In this document: positions 1 through 12,712 of the stretch, piece after piece
How the letters are laid out: each line of letters starts with the position of its first letter
Numbering within the stretch: position 1 is the stretch's first letter
DNA from: Macropodus opercularis
Taxonomy: Eukaryota > Chordata > Actinopteri > Anabantiformes > Osphronemidae
DNA: 64,000 nucleotides
Direction of reading: 5' to 3'
Assembly: GCA_030770545.1 (NCBI GenBank)
Contig: CM061109.1
Location: 15,794,001 to 15,858,000, forward strand
Notes under the pieces: generated by a model
Databases searched by the model: none
What the model saw: only the letters and a program-made list of their open reading frames with translations
What the model was told of the DNA's origin: nothing
Program-made: the position numbers and the translations under genes

Positions 1-1666
1 GGTCACAGTGATCCAGCCATCTGCTGTTGCAATCAGACACTGAAGCGGTGGCCTGGCGCGCACGTACACGTCTGCAGGGTGCGTTCTCGTGTGCGCACAA
101 GCAAACACCTTGAGCACACAACAGCACGTTTCGCTAAATATACACACGATGCCCTCAAAAAGAGCCGCACGAAACCACACAGCCCTGACACACATTTTCA
201 AAAGGGCTGGCCGCCAACACATAAACAAGTATGTCGCGTTCACGGTCCCACACACACACATACACACACACAGACACACACAGAGGCAGTCGGCAGGCTC
301 AGATTGCAGGAAGCTCTTTGCACGCAGCTCAGTCCACAGCAGCCGGTACTAATCAGCACAATCCACCTGCAGATCGTTATGGATCGCTTACTGCAACTCA
401 CACAGTCACAAACACACACAGAAACTTGCCTGAACAGTCACCGACACATACAGGCTCAGACATGAGCCCACGTGCAATCAATAGATCTATAGCTGAACGC
501 AAGGCTTCAAAAACCCAACAGTTTGCGCTCAGGATGCTCATTACGTTTTGTTTACGTGCATCTTAGTTTGAGAAATTATGCACGATATGTTCAGGTCTGT
601 GGATTGGCCGTGTATTCATGAGCCAGTGGTGACTTTATACCGAGCGCAAATGTTTCATGTCAATTTTAGAATCTATAATTTATCTCTAAAGCAACAAAAG
701 GTCGTTTGAGGACTTGAAATCGCTCTGATACGGGCTACTGAAAATCAGCAGCACCGCTTTCTCGCTCCGTCTCACAAACAAACAAAAAAAAAAATCACAC
801 ATACAGCCACGCGGGCACGCACATTCATGCACCCCCACCGGTGTTGTAGGGCTAACCGGTTCCCCACAGGCGCGCCACGCTGCGTTAGCGCGGCCTCACC
901 GGGGATAATTACAGCCTGGCGCGGCAGGGCGAGAGTGGCTCTGAGCCAGACACTGCTGCTCGGGAGAGAGGAGAGAGCGAGAGACCAATTATTGGAGCAG
1001 GGAGAGACACGAGCCTATAGATTACACCCTAATCAATAGGCTGCTAGATTAATCAATGCAATCAATCAGTGGGCCCGGGGCATAAAATAACCAATGCATT
1101 CAATCACACTTGTCTTTATTTCCGACCTTGGGGATTATAAACGGCAATCCCCCTTTCCACAGCGCGCCGACAGAAACACTGAACAGTCGCGTCATTTTTT
1201 TTTAAAAGAATAAAGATTAAAGGCTTCAAACGAACCTTATCTGAGAGGAGGGAGAAGCGGTGGCGGTTCTCAGCGCAGCACAAGAAAGATTTCCCTCCCT
1301 CCCCTCCTTCTCTCTCGTCTGTCGGCCTCTGTCGAGTTCCGCTCATAACCTCGCCACCCACCCTCCCGCCTCTCCCTGCTTTCCGCTGCTGGCGGCGCAC
1401 ACGCACGCTCTCACACACTCACACACACACGCACAGCTCTTTATAGCCCTGTAGCTCTAACGCACCCACAAGCAGGCACGGCTTTGCGCGCACACACACA
1501 CTCAGATGACACAGACACACAGGCAGGCAGCGTCAATAAAAAGCCCAGCGCTGTGAGAGGCCGCCGGCACTCCACTCCCCCCTCCTGCCACTGCGATTAG
1601 CGGAGGCTGGCTGGCTGGGGAGAGGCGCCCCTCTGTTATCTGGGGCGGTGGCAGCCTGTGTGTGTG

Positions 1667-1710
1667 TTGAGAGAGAGAGAAAGAGAGCGAGAAAGAGAGA
1701 GAGAGAGATT
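1667..1710. repeat. GA-rich simple repeat
   Basis: Nearly pure (GA)n with scattered interruptions, directly followed by an ATTAATTTAA stretch. It is visible directly; no function is implied. Confidence 0.8.
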
Positions 1711-3021
1711 AATTTAACCCTTTCGAGGCTGGATCACAGCGCTTGGAGCTCCGCTCGCTCCGGCACAGCAGCAGCTGAAGACAGGACGCAGACAAACAGA
1801 AGATTTATATGCTACATATAAATAAGCAGGGCAACAGCTACCAAGGTCATATTTATGGAAAATTTAGGATTATCGTAGATGATTGTTCCACATTGACACA
1901 TAGGCCATTGAACATTTGGGTTTTTGTTTAATTAATTGAAATATTTAACATCAGACGTATATTGGAAGGCAGGCAGGCAGAATCAACATTTAGAGCTGGA
2001 ACAATTAGGCCTAATTGTCTATCGTCAAAATGTTTGCAAAACTGCCAAGCGCCCCTTTTGCTCCTTTCCTTTTGTCTATAAAAACTACTATTTTACTGAC
2101 TTTTAGATTCATGATCAGACCAAAAACTCACATTTGAATATAGATGTTTGAATTTGGCACCGACAGTGAATTCATTTGTTATGCAAACCAAACGTTCTAA
2201 CTCGAAGGTGTTGGTTAGGAGCGATTGACATTTTTCATTGTTTTCTGGCATTTTCAGACCAAAAGAACAAAATGATAAAACGTCACTCGATAAAAAAGAA
2301 ACGGACCAGACTCGGTTTGACTGGTGGCTTTCCTTCTTACGCGGGTATGGATGGCCGTTGCGTATTTCCAACGATCTGAACGGAGAGGAGCGACGGCATG
2401 TTACAAATAAAAACGATAAACAGGTTCCAGTATTTAAAATATTTAGCCAAAAGCAGCCGCTTAAAGTGACTCTGCAAGCCGCCCAACGGTCAGCTGATTA
2501 TTGGCACAAAGGGGGAATTACGCACATCGCAGGGGGTTAATGACAAGACCAAAAGCCAAAATCCTACTGATACAGGAAATAAAAAAGATTACTTCGACAT
2601 AAATATTTATACTTAAGGCATAATTCACGCAGACTGTAATCTCCCCATTAACCTTCTCCAGTCTTTATTTACTGTAAGCGGCGGGTGATCTGAGCCGAGG
2701 AGGAGTTTTCTCCGTCACCACATCTACGCCTGTAAATACTGCTGGGACTCTCATAAACAGCAGCCGAGGCTCCCGGGAGCGGGAGAGCGGCGACAAACAC
2801 CCACCAGGCCTGTCTCGCTTTCGCTCCGAGGTGACAGAGCTCCGGCTTGTTTTTCAGCGTCTGGGCTGCTGCTGCTGTCGCCTCGCTCCCTCTCCCTCTC
2901 TCTGTTTCCGTGCGTCACAGCTAGGTCATGGCCGGACTCCAAGAATGGCTCCGGTTTCTCGAGCTACTTGCACGTACGCGCACGTACACACAAAAGCAGA
3001 GCGAGCGAGACAGCGTGCGCG

Positions 3022-3025
<4 letters not shown>

Positions 3026-3104
<79 letters not shown>
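3026..3104. repeat. (CA)n microsatellite, about 39 copies
   Basis: An uninterrupted CA dinucleotide run of 79 bases, the longest perfect microsatellite in the window. It is preceded by a GCGTGCGCGCACG palindromic stretch. It is likely highly length-polymorphic. Confidence 0.97.
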
Positions 3105-3106
<2 letters not shown>

Positions 3107-3501
3107 ATCCGACAAATGATAAGGTGGGAGGCGAGGAGGGCTAATAGTAGGCAGTGCGCCTGCCGACATGCCCGTGGGCCGCGGGTGTTAAATTGTATCC
3201 AATTACGGCGCAGGCAACGATACGGGGGTGGGTGTAGGGGGGGTAATAATTCTTCTTGCGTGACAGGCAGATTCGCCTGTTTCTCAGTCTTTCAGCGGAG
3301 GGGTGCGGGGCTCTAAACGTTAAAGCTTCAAGGGAAGAAACGAGCGCGAGTGTGTGCAAAACGAAAGACCGCTTTTCTGGAGGACATGACGCGCATATTC
3401 CATTAATCAAAATCCAGTTAACCAGATTTGGAAACGCGGCAGGGGCCAGCAGGTTCCGACCAATAATTAATATCCATTATTTGAGCAGCCCAGGTCTAAA
3501 G

Positions 3502-3551
3502 ACGCGCGCGCGCGCACACACACACACACACGCACGCACGCACACACACAC
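3502..3551. repeat. Compound (CG)n(CA)n alternating purine-pyrimidine tract
   Basis: About 50 bases alternate purine and pyrimidine almost perfectly: a CG block, then CA, then CGCA units, then CA again. Such tracts are the classic sequence type able to adopt left-handed DNA. This is read directly from the sequence; whether it forms any such structure is unknown. Confidence 0.9.
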
Positions 3552-4615
3552 GGTCAATCAAGTCAATGGAAAGAGGGATTGCATTGATGTGAAAATAAAA
3601 TAAATACGCCCAAGTCTCGGCTTTGTTATGAAATGTCTCTCCTGCTCATTTATTTGATGGAGTGCACATTCAACTTAGAGCAGCAACAGTGCGAGAGGGG
3701 TAAGGGCACAGTGCAACTGTGCGTGTGTCATACAGCGGTGGGGCTCTGTGAACTGAAAGCTGAAGTTGCACCCAGGTGTCACTGACGCCCAGCCGAAAAG
3801 TTCAACAGCTCAAGGGTAAGAAAGGTCAAGTGTCGGTTCATTAGTTCAGCTTGTCAGAGAGGCAGCTGACAGGCAGCAGTGCGCACCGACGGCCACGAAA
3901 CCACCTTAGATATGGGCTAAAACTAAATGGGCCAGGGTTGAATATAAAATGACTCGATTATGCTGCCAATCACACGTCAGCTATGCCCCCACAGCACCAT
4001 GACATGGGCCATGAGGTGATGAACCATCAAAGCATACGCTATGGTTGCTGTGTGCGTCATCCTTTCCAACATGACTTGACAGGCTTGCGTGACCATGTGT
4101 CTGCGTTTGTTTGCCTAATAACACGTTCAATCTATGAGGTTAAACTGTGCTGGCTCAGGCTCTGCTGGGGGGGACAGCGATTTTGGACCAAGAAAAGCGT
4201 TTAAATTTTCCTTTAAGTTTTAATCCAAGGCACGTACAAAAATAGATTGAACATTTAAATATGTACAGTACATTGATCTGTAATAAGTACAGTGTAACAA
4301 ACAAGTGCAGTAATTTCATAAAAATTACAAACTAACCTTTGTATTGTTATTGATGAAGGAAACCACATGCAAAACACTGCTATAATACTTAATACTGCCC
4401 CCTTCATTTTACCACTGTAGCCCCTCCCCAAAAAATGCTCGGTACCACAATCAGTCTGGGCAAAGACGTAGATGCTTTCATGTCACACGGGGTGCATTTT
4501 AAAAGGCCTGCTTTTCACCTCATCTTCGGCAGAGAAGTGAAAAGGTAATTGCTGTGAATGCTAAACTAACACCTTGTTATGATTGGCTTTCAACAGGCCT
4601 TCATTTTTTTCCCTT

Positions 4616-4621
4616 TTTAAT
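4616..4621 (-). terminator. Possible poly(A) signal of the receptor gene
   Basis: The minus strand reads ATTAAA here, 436 bases past the receptor stop codon at 5057. ATTAAA is the commonest variant of the AATAAA signal. No transcript evidence is available. An AATAAA further on (about 3648) is an alternative, so the 3' end is not settled. Confidence 0.3.
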
Positions 4622-4792
4622 TTTTGTGAAATGCCAAAACGCTGCAGAATGTAGGAGTCAAGAAGGCAGCAAAATCATTTTCAGACCTCTGGGATGCAGC
4701 AGATGCCTTTAACATTAGAAGGATCTTCAGAGCTGCTCCTTTCTCGCTCCTCTCTGATGGTACTATTGCAGCAGGGAGTTGAAGCTTCGTTT

Positions 4793-4793
<1 letters not shown>

Positions 4794-4828
<35 letters not shown>
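4794..4828. repeat. (TG)n microsatellite, probably in receptor 3' UTR
   Basis: A perfect TG run of 35 bases. It lies between the receptor stop codon and the candidate poly(A) signal, so on the gene's sense strand it would be a (CA)n element inside the 3' UTR. Confidence 0.9.
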
Positions 4829-4829
<1 letters not shown>

Positions 4830-5056
4830 CTTTAGGATATTAAATAGTAAAGGATGGAGATTAATAATGGAACCTGACAGCTCATCTCCGGCTTCTATCT
4901 GCCTGACTGTCCCTCCAATCTTCCCTTCCATTCCCTCCCTACCTCTTTTTCCTGCCTCTCAGTTTCTAATCCGCTGCGTTTTCCTCTGGCTGTCACCCTC
5001 CTCCGTGCTCCTTCCCTCCAGCTCTTTTGTCTTCCTGCCCTCTCCTGCTCTCCTGC

Positions 5057-5224
5057 TCAGGGCCCTCGGTCTTTCAGGGTCATGTCAGGAGAGTAGAAGA
5101 GCACGTTGGTGTCATCGTCGTCGTCATCGCTGAGGTCGACCAGGTCAGCCTGTGCGTAGCGTACTGCCCCGGGGTGGTACTCTCCGATTCGTGTCCTGTC
5201 ACACAGCCGTGACTGCAGAGCCAG
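5057..5224 (-). CDS. Receptor exon 13: cytoplasmic tail and stop
   Basis: Encodes residues 295-349 and the TGA stop. The tail begins LALQSRLCDRTRIGEYHPGA and contains LSDDDDDDTN, six consecutive Asp after Ser326, a typical casein kinase 2-like context. The acceptor is a CTAG at 5225. No hydrophobic segment is present, consistent with an intracellular C-terminus. Confidence 0.88.
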   Translation of the reverse strand: MALQSRLCDRTRIGEYHPGAVRYAQADLVDLSDDDDDDTNVLFYSPDMTLKDRGP

Positions 5225-8200
5225 CTAGAAAACAGACACACACACAGCTGGGAATTAACACACATTGTGTTCGCACGCGTTTCATTTCTGAAACACTCCA
5301 ACCAATGACACCGTCAACGCTGCTTTCTTGTTAGCAGCCAGGATCTTTATAAGGAGCCATTTATCCTGAGCCTAAGCCTCGTCTAGCATGTTGTCCAGGT
5401 TTAAAGAACGTAAGAGCTATTTATTCCTATTCCAGACGCTTTCATTGGGTGTCTTGTCCATATTGTTTCGTTTTGTTTCATTACCACATTTTTGATGGTA
5501 ATTGAACAACTGTTTGTTTTGGATATTAAGACCAAATTAGGTTATGGCCAAGTGTAAAAATGCACGTTTCTCTATTCTGGCGGCGAGTTTCACACTAATC
5601 TGGTGTTTTACATTCAGTAGTTCCCCAGGGTACTAAACCTCAAAATGATGACCCCCTGTTTACTGATAACATTCAGATCTGACCACAGTGAGTCAATACT
5701 TAAAACACTAGAACAAATACGCTGAGAAAGTTTCAGTTTTACACATCTTTTAACAGGAATAACAACCTGGACTGAAGCGATTATATTCGAGTAAAACCCA
5801 CCAGAAAACTGCATTTTATAAAACTACTAAACAAAAAATAAACCGAAGAACATCCCTTGTGCTTCACCACTCAATTCAATGCAACTCCGGAGAGCTACCG
5901 GGACCTCTAAAAAAATGGCTGTATAGTGAGGTGGCAACTGGAAAAAAATTAATTTCCAATCAGAGTATGCAAATTAGGTTCTTAACACTAGACATGCCTG
6001 CAAGCTTCAGGCTTGTGAGAGGCAAGAGAGAGCCTGCTACTTGAATCAGTATGAGTAAACTCACATTCAAGCCGACTTTAAAACTGAAATATCTCAGTAG
6101 GACAGCTGTGTAGGCTCAGCGTGGGTGCCAAAACCAGAGGGCTCGTCTCTGCCAAACCAGTCAGATGACAGAAAAAAAACCTTTGAATGCTGTGTTTTTA
6201 CTGTGCACCTCACGATGATCAGGCGGTGAGATAAAATACTTGTTGCCTTGATAACTTTCCACGGCAGTAAAACCCTGTCTCGTAGCCTTGTAAACCGTTT
6301 GGCATCAGATAAACCATGGGTTTATTAGTCAAAACCGTCTTCCTGGTTATGAATCATCTTCTCAGCAGGACAACGTGAAACAACAGGCCTTCTTTAACAC
6401 GTGGCTGTTTACACTTTAAATGCACATTTAGAGTGAATTCAGAGTGGAGCTTTAGGAAGACGATGACGTAAGCCTTGTTGGCAGCCGTACGTCAGTAAAT
6501 CTAACAATGAAACCGTTTTTTTGCTACTGACCTTCTTTAATTATTGGGTTTAAACGTCAATACGACCAATCAAACAATAAAGGTGTGTAATTAGGCAGTG
6601 TTAAGGCTGTCAAACCAGGCTGTAATCATAAAACAGGGTTTTGATCGACATTTCAGTTCGACGGGAAAGCTTTGGTCTCTCTGGTTCACGTGCATTGCAT
6701 GGATTCAAACGATTTAATAGTTCACATCAAAAACACAAAATATGTTACGAAATAGGAAATACGACGGTTTTAAAGCACAGTATAGATGATGACTTTGCAC
6801 AAGAATGGTTTAACAAGCTGAAACTTAGCAGAGTAACAGTGTTGACGTAGTGATACTGAAATATATAGGACTGGAGGCCCTTTTTTTTTTTTACCCTGCA
6901 TGCACGGTTGCATACAGGCAGGAGGAGAAGCGAGAGCTGAGCTCGTTGCAGAGCCACGGGCGGTTCAGCTTTATGGCTAGAATGCAGATCAATATCTGGA
7001 GCGAAGAGAGAGAAAGAGGGAGCGCGAGGGAGAGCACACAGGTGGGAGGGGAGACGCTACACAAAAGGAGAGCAGCAGAAATAATGCAAGGGAGATAAAT
7101 GCCAAAAATGGTGTAACATGGCACAAGGAACAGAGGAGGCAGGGGAAGAGACACGCATTCAGTACAGAGAGACGGAGTCAGTCAGAGAGGAGAAGAAGTG
7201 TCGAAGACAGCTGCGGAAGAAGGAAGAGAAAGATGACTAGATAAAGCAGGAGATAGAGACAAAAGCAATGTAGCGCACATGTGCACAAAAAACAGGTTAC
7301 TAGCACAAGTCGGGTTATTGCAGGTAATTAGACAACACATTTATGTGCATAGTAAAATGGTTATGATCTAAACGCAGCAAGTCCGTAATCGCGTTCGTTT
7401 TAGTTGCTCCAACTTCGACAGTGGTGAGAACGCTCATATGTGCTTCAGCTGAAATCTCAAAAGCGTTTCAAACAAAAAGGGTTGCAGACCTTTGGGAATC
7501 TCTGGATCTGGATGGAGACAGGATCCTGGCTCTTGGTGTTTTTTTATTGGATTCTTAATTTAAAAATTAACTGCAGCGTGTACTACGCTGAATGTGGAAC
7601 AGGGGGCAGTTACACTAACTGGTCTTACAGAAGGTCACTGACTACACTGGACAGAAAAGGAGAAGCGTGGGAGTGAGAGGTTTGTATTTACCTTAAAGAG
7701 TTAACTGCAATCATTTGGGAAAGCGTCACGTTGTGATCTCTACTGTGCTCCTACCACAGCAGTCAACACCCTGTGAATGAAACCAGCTTAGACAAAATCC
7801 TGTCCAGCTGCAGATGCCTGATTATTAGACCGAGTTGTTAGTTTGCCTCACTTCAGCCGTTCAGCTCCTCCAATTTTCCTCCAGCTGCAGGCGAAACTTG
7901 GTAATAACGCAGTACCAAACTTGCTTCAGTCACTCTGTGAATGAAATTGACTGCACCAAGATGTTTTAATGATTGAAATCTGCTTGGGTGATTAATATCA
8001 CATTTCCATGCAGCGTAAGACACATTTATTACTGCTTTGCACGGACTTTAATTTATTAAGTCCAAAATGTGTCTCAGCACTTGCTTTTATTGAAGATGCC
8101 CTAACGATAAGTGTGTCTGGTTTTTCATTACAGCAACATTATGGGGAGAAACAATAACTTGACGTACAATGACACAGAAATATAGTTTCATGGAAGAACT

Positions 8201-11200
8201 GCACATTTCTTCATGTGAAGTGTTAACGAGATTTTACTCTGGAAGTCTATGAAACTTCTAAATTGACCAACAGCTATCTCAACGTAAAAATAACCTGTGA
8301 TTTGCATATTAGGACAGAAAGAAATTGAGCAACTCCTCTAAAAACCTCTAACAGAAGCTGCGAGAGGCAGCGACCGAGGCAGAAAGCAAGTGCCAGCGAG
8401 CGAGCCAGAGGAGGCAGGTTTAAAGGCCCCCCCCTTTGTCTGCCATGGAAGCGCAGATTCGTTGCATTGAGAGAGGGATGTTTTGACGCCGTTACAATCC
8501 CCCCCAACATCACCACCTCCTTCTTCCTCCGACCCCTCCTCTTCCCCGCCAATCTCACACCTGATGTGTGGGGGCTGCTGGGAGTCGCATGCCAAGATGA
8601 ATAACAACCGGCTGTTAGTCACGATAGAGCACGAACACACACACGCCGCCTGTCTCTCTCTCTCTCTCTCTGTTGTCTTCTTTCTCACCTTCTCTCTCTC
8701 TCTCTTCCTCTCAAACACACAAACAGCATTTTCTCTGTGATTTACGAACACATTGAGATTCCATTTCGCTCTGTCTGTCTCTCCCGACTCACCACAGTGC
8801 AACATTGACATTTGGGTTGAAGGTCATACCACACATTCCACTCTTCCACATTGTGCTCATGACCAGTTATCAGCATGGCTGGTGATAGTGAGGTGACAAT
8901 GTGTGTGCATGTGTGTGTGTGTGTGTGCATGCATGAGCTAAGACCACAGAGAATTTTTTCGCTCGTGGTTCAATATGAGCTCTGGGTCATATCCGCAGAC
9001 ACTGTCAGTGTTTGTAGATTGAGACAAATCTGTGGAGAACTGTATTGATTGTGGTGTTTATTGAAATGCAACCAGTGGGGTTTGTGGCTCAGATTTAAAA
9101 ACATTTCTTCTGGCGACCGTGTCTCCCCTAAAGGTTCCATTTGAAAAGGACATCGAAAATAACGTAATTTATTTGCAACGTTACACTTTACATAAGGGAA
9201 TCGGACTTAACATTTATTTCCTGAGAGGGATACCTGTGACAGATGGTACCAGTCAATTTTGAAAGTCAAATAGCCTAATTACAAATTTCCTGAGAAGGAG
9301 GTTAGAAACGCAGGAAGTAATAGATTGAATTTTGGTACGATTAGCACCGTTAATTACTTCAACTAAAAAAATAATACCAACGTTGCTTAAATTCAGGATT
9401 CTTACATAGTCATTATAAAAGAAAGTTGCAAATATATCAACAATTTGTTCAGTACCAGATTTTTGAACACAACTCAAAAATGTCACTCCTGTGAAAAAGT
9501 TGCACAAATCTAATCAAACAATACAGATAGAACAACATTTTCCATCGTTATTCACCAACATGGCCTCCAATACAACCATATGCTAATGTGTCCATCAATC
9601 AGATTGTTTCCATGAAGCAGGTCCAAACTGGGCCAACAAACCTGAAATATCCTGGATATCTCACATTCCTCATTTATCTATGTAAGAACAAAGGGAATTC
9701 GCTTTCTTAAATCTCCGTAAGGTTAGCCAGTCTCAGTTAAAACATTCCTTTATCTGGAAACCAGACTGTGCTGAGATTTTCAATGGAAGTGACGAGAATG
9801 CAGAGGACTAGAAACAAGCGTTTTACCGAGGCAGTGCAGGAAGGAAGGTTCAGAGAGGAAGTAAGAGAGTTGGACTTGGTTGGGATGTGCAGAGGAAGGA
9901 TGGGAAGTATACAGGCCAAAGATGTGGCGAATGGTGTGACAGAGGAAGATGCTGACAACCAAGAGAAGGGAGACAAATCATGAAGCCACGGAAAGAAGAT
10001 TAATTCCCCAGACTTTGCATCTTACCCCACCATCATTTAAACGTCTTATTTGTTCCAATAGTTTTGTTAATGACAACATTCTTGGAATGACAGCCCCATC
10101 CCATCACTCTGTGCCAACTGCCAGGTAGCAAATGAGAGGACTGGTTTCTCATTGATATAACGACATGGACAACATTAACTAAACAACTATAGATGTGTGT
10201 GTTTCGTTGCTGTACCTGTATACTGGTCAGGCTCAGCAGGCTCCACCAATCCCGATCCAGGCCAAACACAAAGGCATTGGCCAAGCCGTGGAGTGGTGCT
10301 GACAGGACGTGCAACAAGGTGAGCGAGAAGGATGGATCCTTTGGGTAGAAGGCATTATGGAGCCTGGGGAGAGAGGGGGAGAGAACCTGAAGTGTTGAGT
10401 TCATCCATAAAAAAGTTGTAAATAAAGAGACAACCTGCTTCAGAGGTGAGGACAGAGTAATTGAAGGAGAAGGTAGACGGAGAAGAGTGACAGCGTCAGG
10501 AAAAAAGGAAAAGACAGAGAGCGAGAGGTTGATAGACGGAGCAACAGAAAAAGAGAAAGAGAGGCAGAGGACAAGTGAGTGACAGTGAGGGAAAGGGTGA
10601 GAACGAGAGGTAATGAGAGCAAGCGGCGAAGGCAGAAAAAGAGAGCGAGAGAGAGAGAGAGGAAAAGGGGAGGGCGAAAGAGAGAGCGAGCGAGCGAGCG
10701 AGCTTTATATCAGCGTTTAAGAGCCCATTAGGCAGCGTGAGACGGCTGGGCTGACACATTCTTGGCTGCCGCTTCGACAGCACGCAGCACTTTACAAGGA
10801 CAGGGAGAAGTGTAGCGCTCAACTCCCTTCCGCTCCCCTTTCTCTTATTTCTGTTTCCTGCTTCTCCTGACCACAATTTCACCATCGCATCTTCTCCTTC
10901 TTTCTCATTCCATGCACGTTTCCCCACACACTGCCCCTCCTCCATCTAGTACGGCTGCCATCGCTTTGCTTTGAGTTTCATCTGTCTGGGTATCTACTTT
11001 TTTTTTTCTCCCTTGCTCATGAGTATGATCGCTCCGTTCGCTTTAATACCAGTCCCTTTGTGCAACTCTCAGGGATCCTGGAGCACGACTAGAAGAAGAA
11101 CCCGATATTATGTGGTACAGCTGTAAACTAATGGCTGCTTCTGAGAATGATGCTGCTCAGCCATTAACCCTGGATTAACCCTGTATTAGCGCTGCTCACC

Positions 11201-12666
11201 GGGTTAGCCTGCCGCTAATGTCTTTTATTGATCTGTAAGCGAGAGAATCAAACCATGCACAGCTCTCAGCATTTTCTACGTGCGATGTTCATGAGTTGGG
11301 CTGGCAGAGTGAACTAAGCGGCCTTGGTAGTTTGACCTCGGGGCCAGGAAAGTCATCTTCAACCTGCCTGTCCCAGACAGAGAGGATGCAAGATAAACCC
11401 TTAAGGTGAAGAACCACTGATTATTGTGGTTAAAAGGATTTATGTGACACAACCATGTAGACGTCTTTCCCATTATTTAAAATGACAATGATGCTGTTGA
11501 AAACACTAAAGAGCTATGAACCAGACATCAACGGACCAACAACACGCATGTTCCATGCAAGTCAAGGCATTATCATGATGTGGCCATCACGTTTACTGAG
11601 GCCAGCTCTTTTTATGCCAACATAAGCCCGTCTTCATGCACGTGTGTCAAACTTTCATTTCTACAACAAAATGTGTTGGTAAAAACACACTGACTTGACT
11701 CCCTTAGGAAATCATCCACACAAGACTCAGCACATGCTTGAACGGATTCCCAGTTCATAAAAAATGCTTAAATTACAACTTAAACTTTCTCTTAAAGTAG
11801 CAATCACATTAGCTGCCGCTCTTCCCCTGAAAAAAACACAGAGAACTGCAAGTGAACAGCACAGAACGTGATTATGGAGATTCGTCTATAAATCTGGTTA
11901 TAATCCTCTCTTATCCTCTTTTGCAGCGTGAGGTTGGAGGTTTAGTTGCTATTAATCTGTCTGCATTTACCTTCAACTACCTTTTGAAAAGTTCTGACAA
12001 GAGGAAAACCACAAGTTGAGCGGCCGAAGGTTTTGGAGACAAACGTGAACCAAGAACCAACCGGCTTCAAGTGTCAACTGAATGCGGCCTAAAATAAAAC
12101 CAAACGCACAGCTAGTGGAGCATACAGTGGCGTGCCCTGGCGCCCGTCAGTTTCAGAGCGACGCTGCTTGTTTTCTGGGTTAGCCTACCGCTGTATCTCA
12201 GAGGACCAGACCAGCTGCTGCTCACATTCATTTCACTTCCCATTAAAGGTGAAATAAATCAGGAGTCCCCACACAACCTCCTCAGAGACGCTGAAAACGC
12301 ACACACGCTCACGGAGGGAGAGGAAGACGGACACGCAGATGTACATAAATGCACATCTCACCCGTAGACGTTCATGGAGCTGTGTACGCAGGGTATAACC
12401 TAGGTCATATGCATTGCGAATATCAGGTGGAGAGGAAATGCAGTGGATGTGTGTGCGTATGTGTGTGTTCCTCTGACAGCGCAGCAGCGAGAGTGAGTGG
12501 GTCTGTGTGAAGGGGGGGCTATTTCTGGCATCTCTTTTTTTTTTCCTGCTGCCGCAAAGAAACGCGATCGGCGTCCGGGAAACGAGAGCTGGCAGCAAGC
12601 AATCATCTGCCTGCCACGCACACACGCGCAAGCAAGCAAGCGTGCGCACGAGGAACACACACACAC

Positions 12667-12712
<46 letters not shown>

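Larger units (their letters stand above)
1..4615. other. Intergenic region, no gene found
   Basis: No exon with recognisable homology or convincing splice structure was seen. The stretch contains a run of CA-rich sequence near 230-290, a G+C-rich patch near 830-1000, three AATCAAT motifs near 1031-1066, a GA tract near 1667-1710, a long (CA)n at 3026-3104 and a (CG)n(CA)n tract at 3502-3551. Open frames here run through simple repeats and lack protein-like composition. It lies downstream of the receptor gene whose last exon ends at 5057, so distal 3' UTR or regulatory DNA is possible. Confidence 0.6.

Noticed and set aside
3026..3104. CRISPR-like or tandem-array interpretation of repeats
   Set aside because: These are simple dinucleotide microsatellites with no spacers, in a vertebrate genome.
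2831..3316. 161-codon plus-strand open frame in left intergenic region
   Set aside because: Spans the 79-bp (CA)n and is composed largely of His-Thr repeats.
8338..8811. 157-codon minus-strand open frame
   Set aside because: Glu/Arg-rich product of CT-repeat DNA, inside receptor intron 12.
9768..9983. Plus-strand open frame with ordinary amino-acid composition
   Set aside because: Looked briefly like a transposon fragment, but no reverse transcriptase or transposase motif is present and it does not extend.
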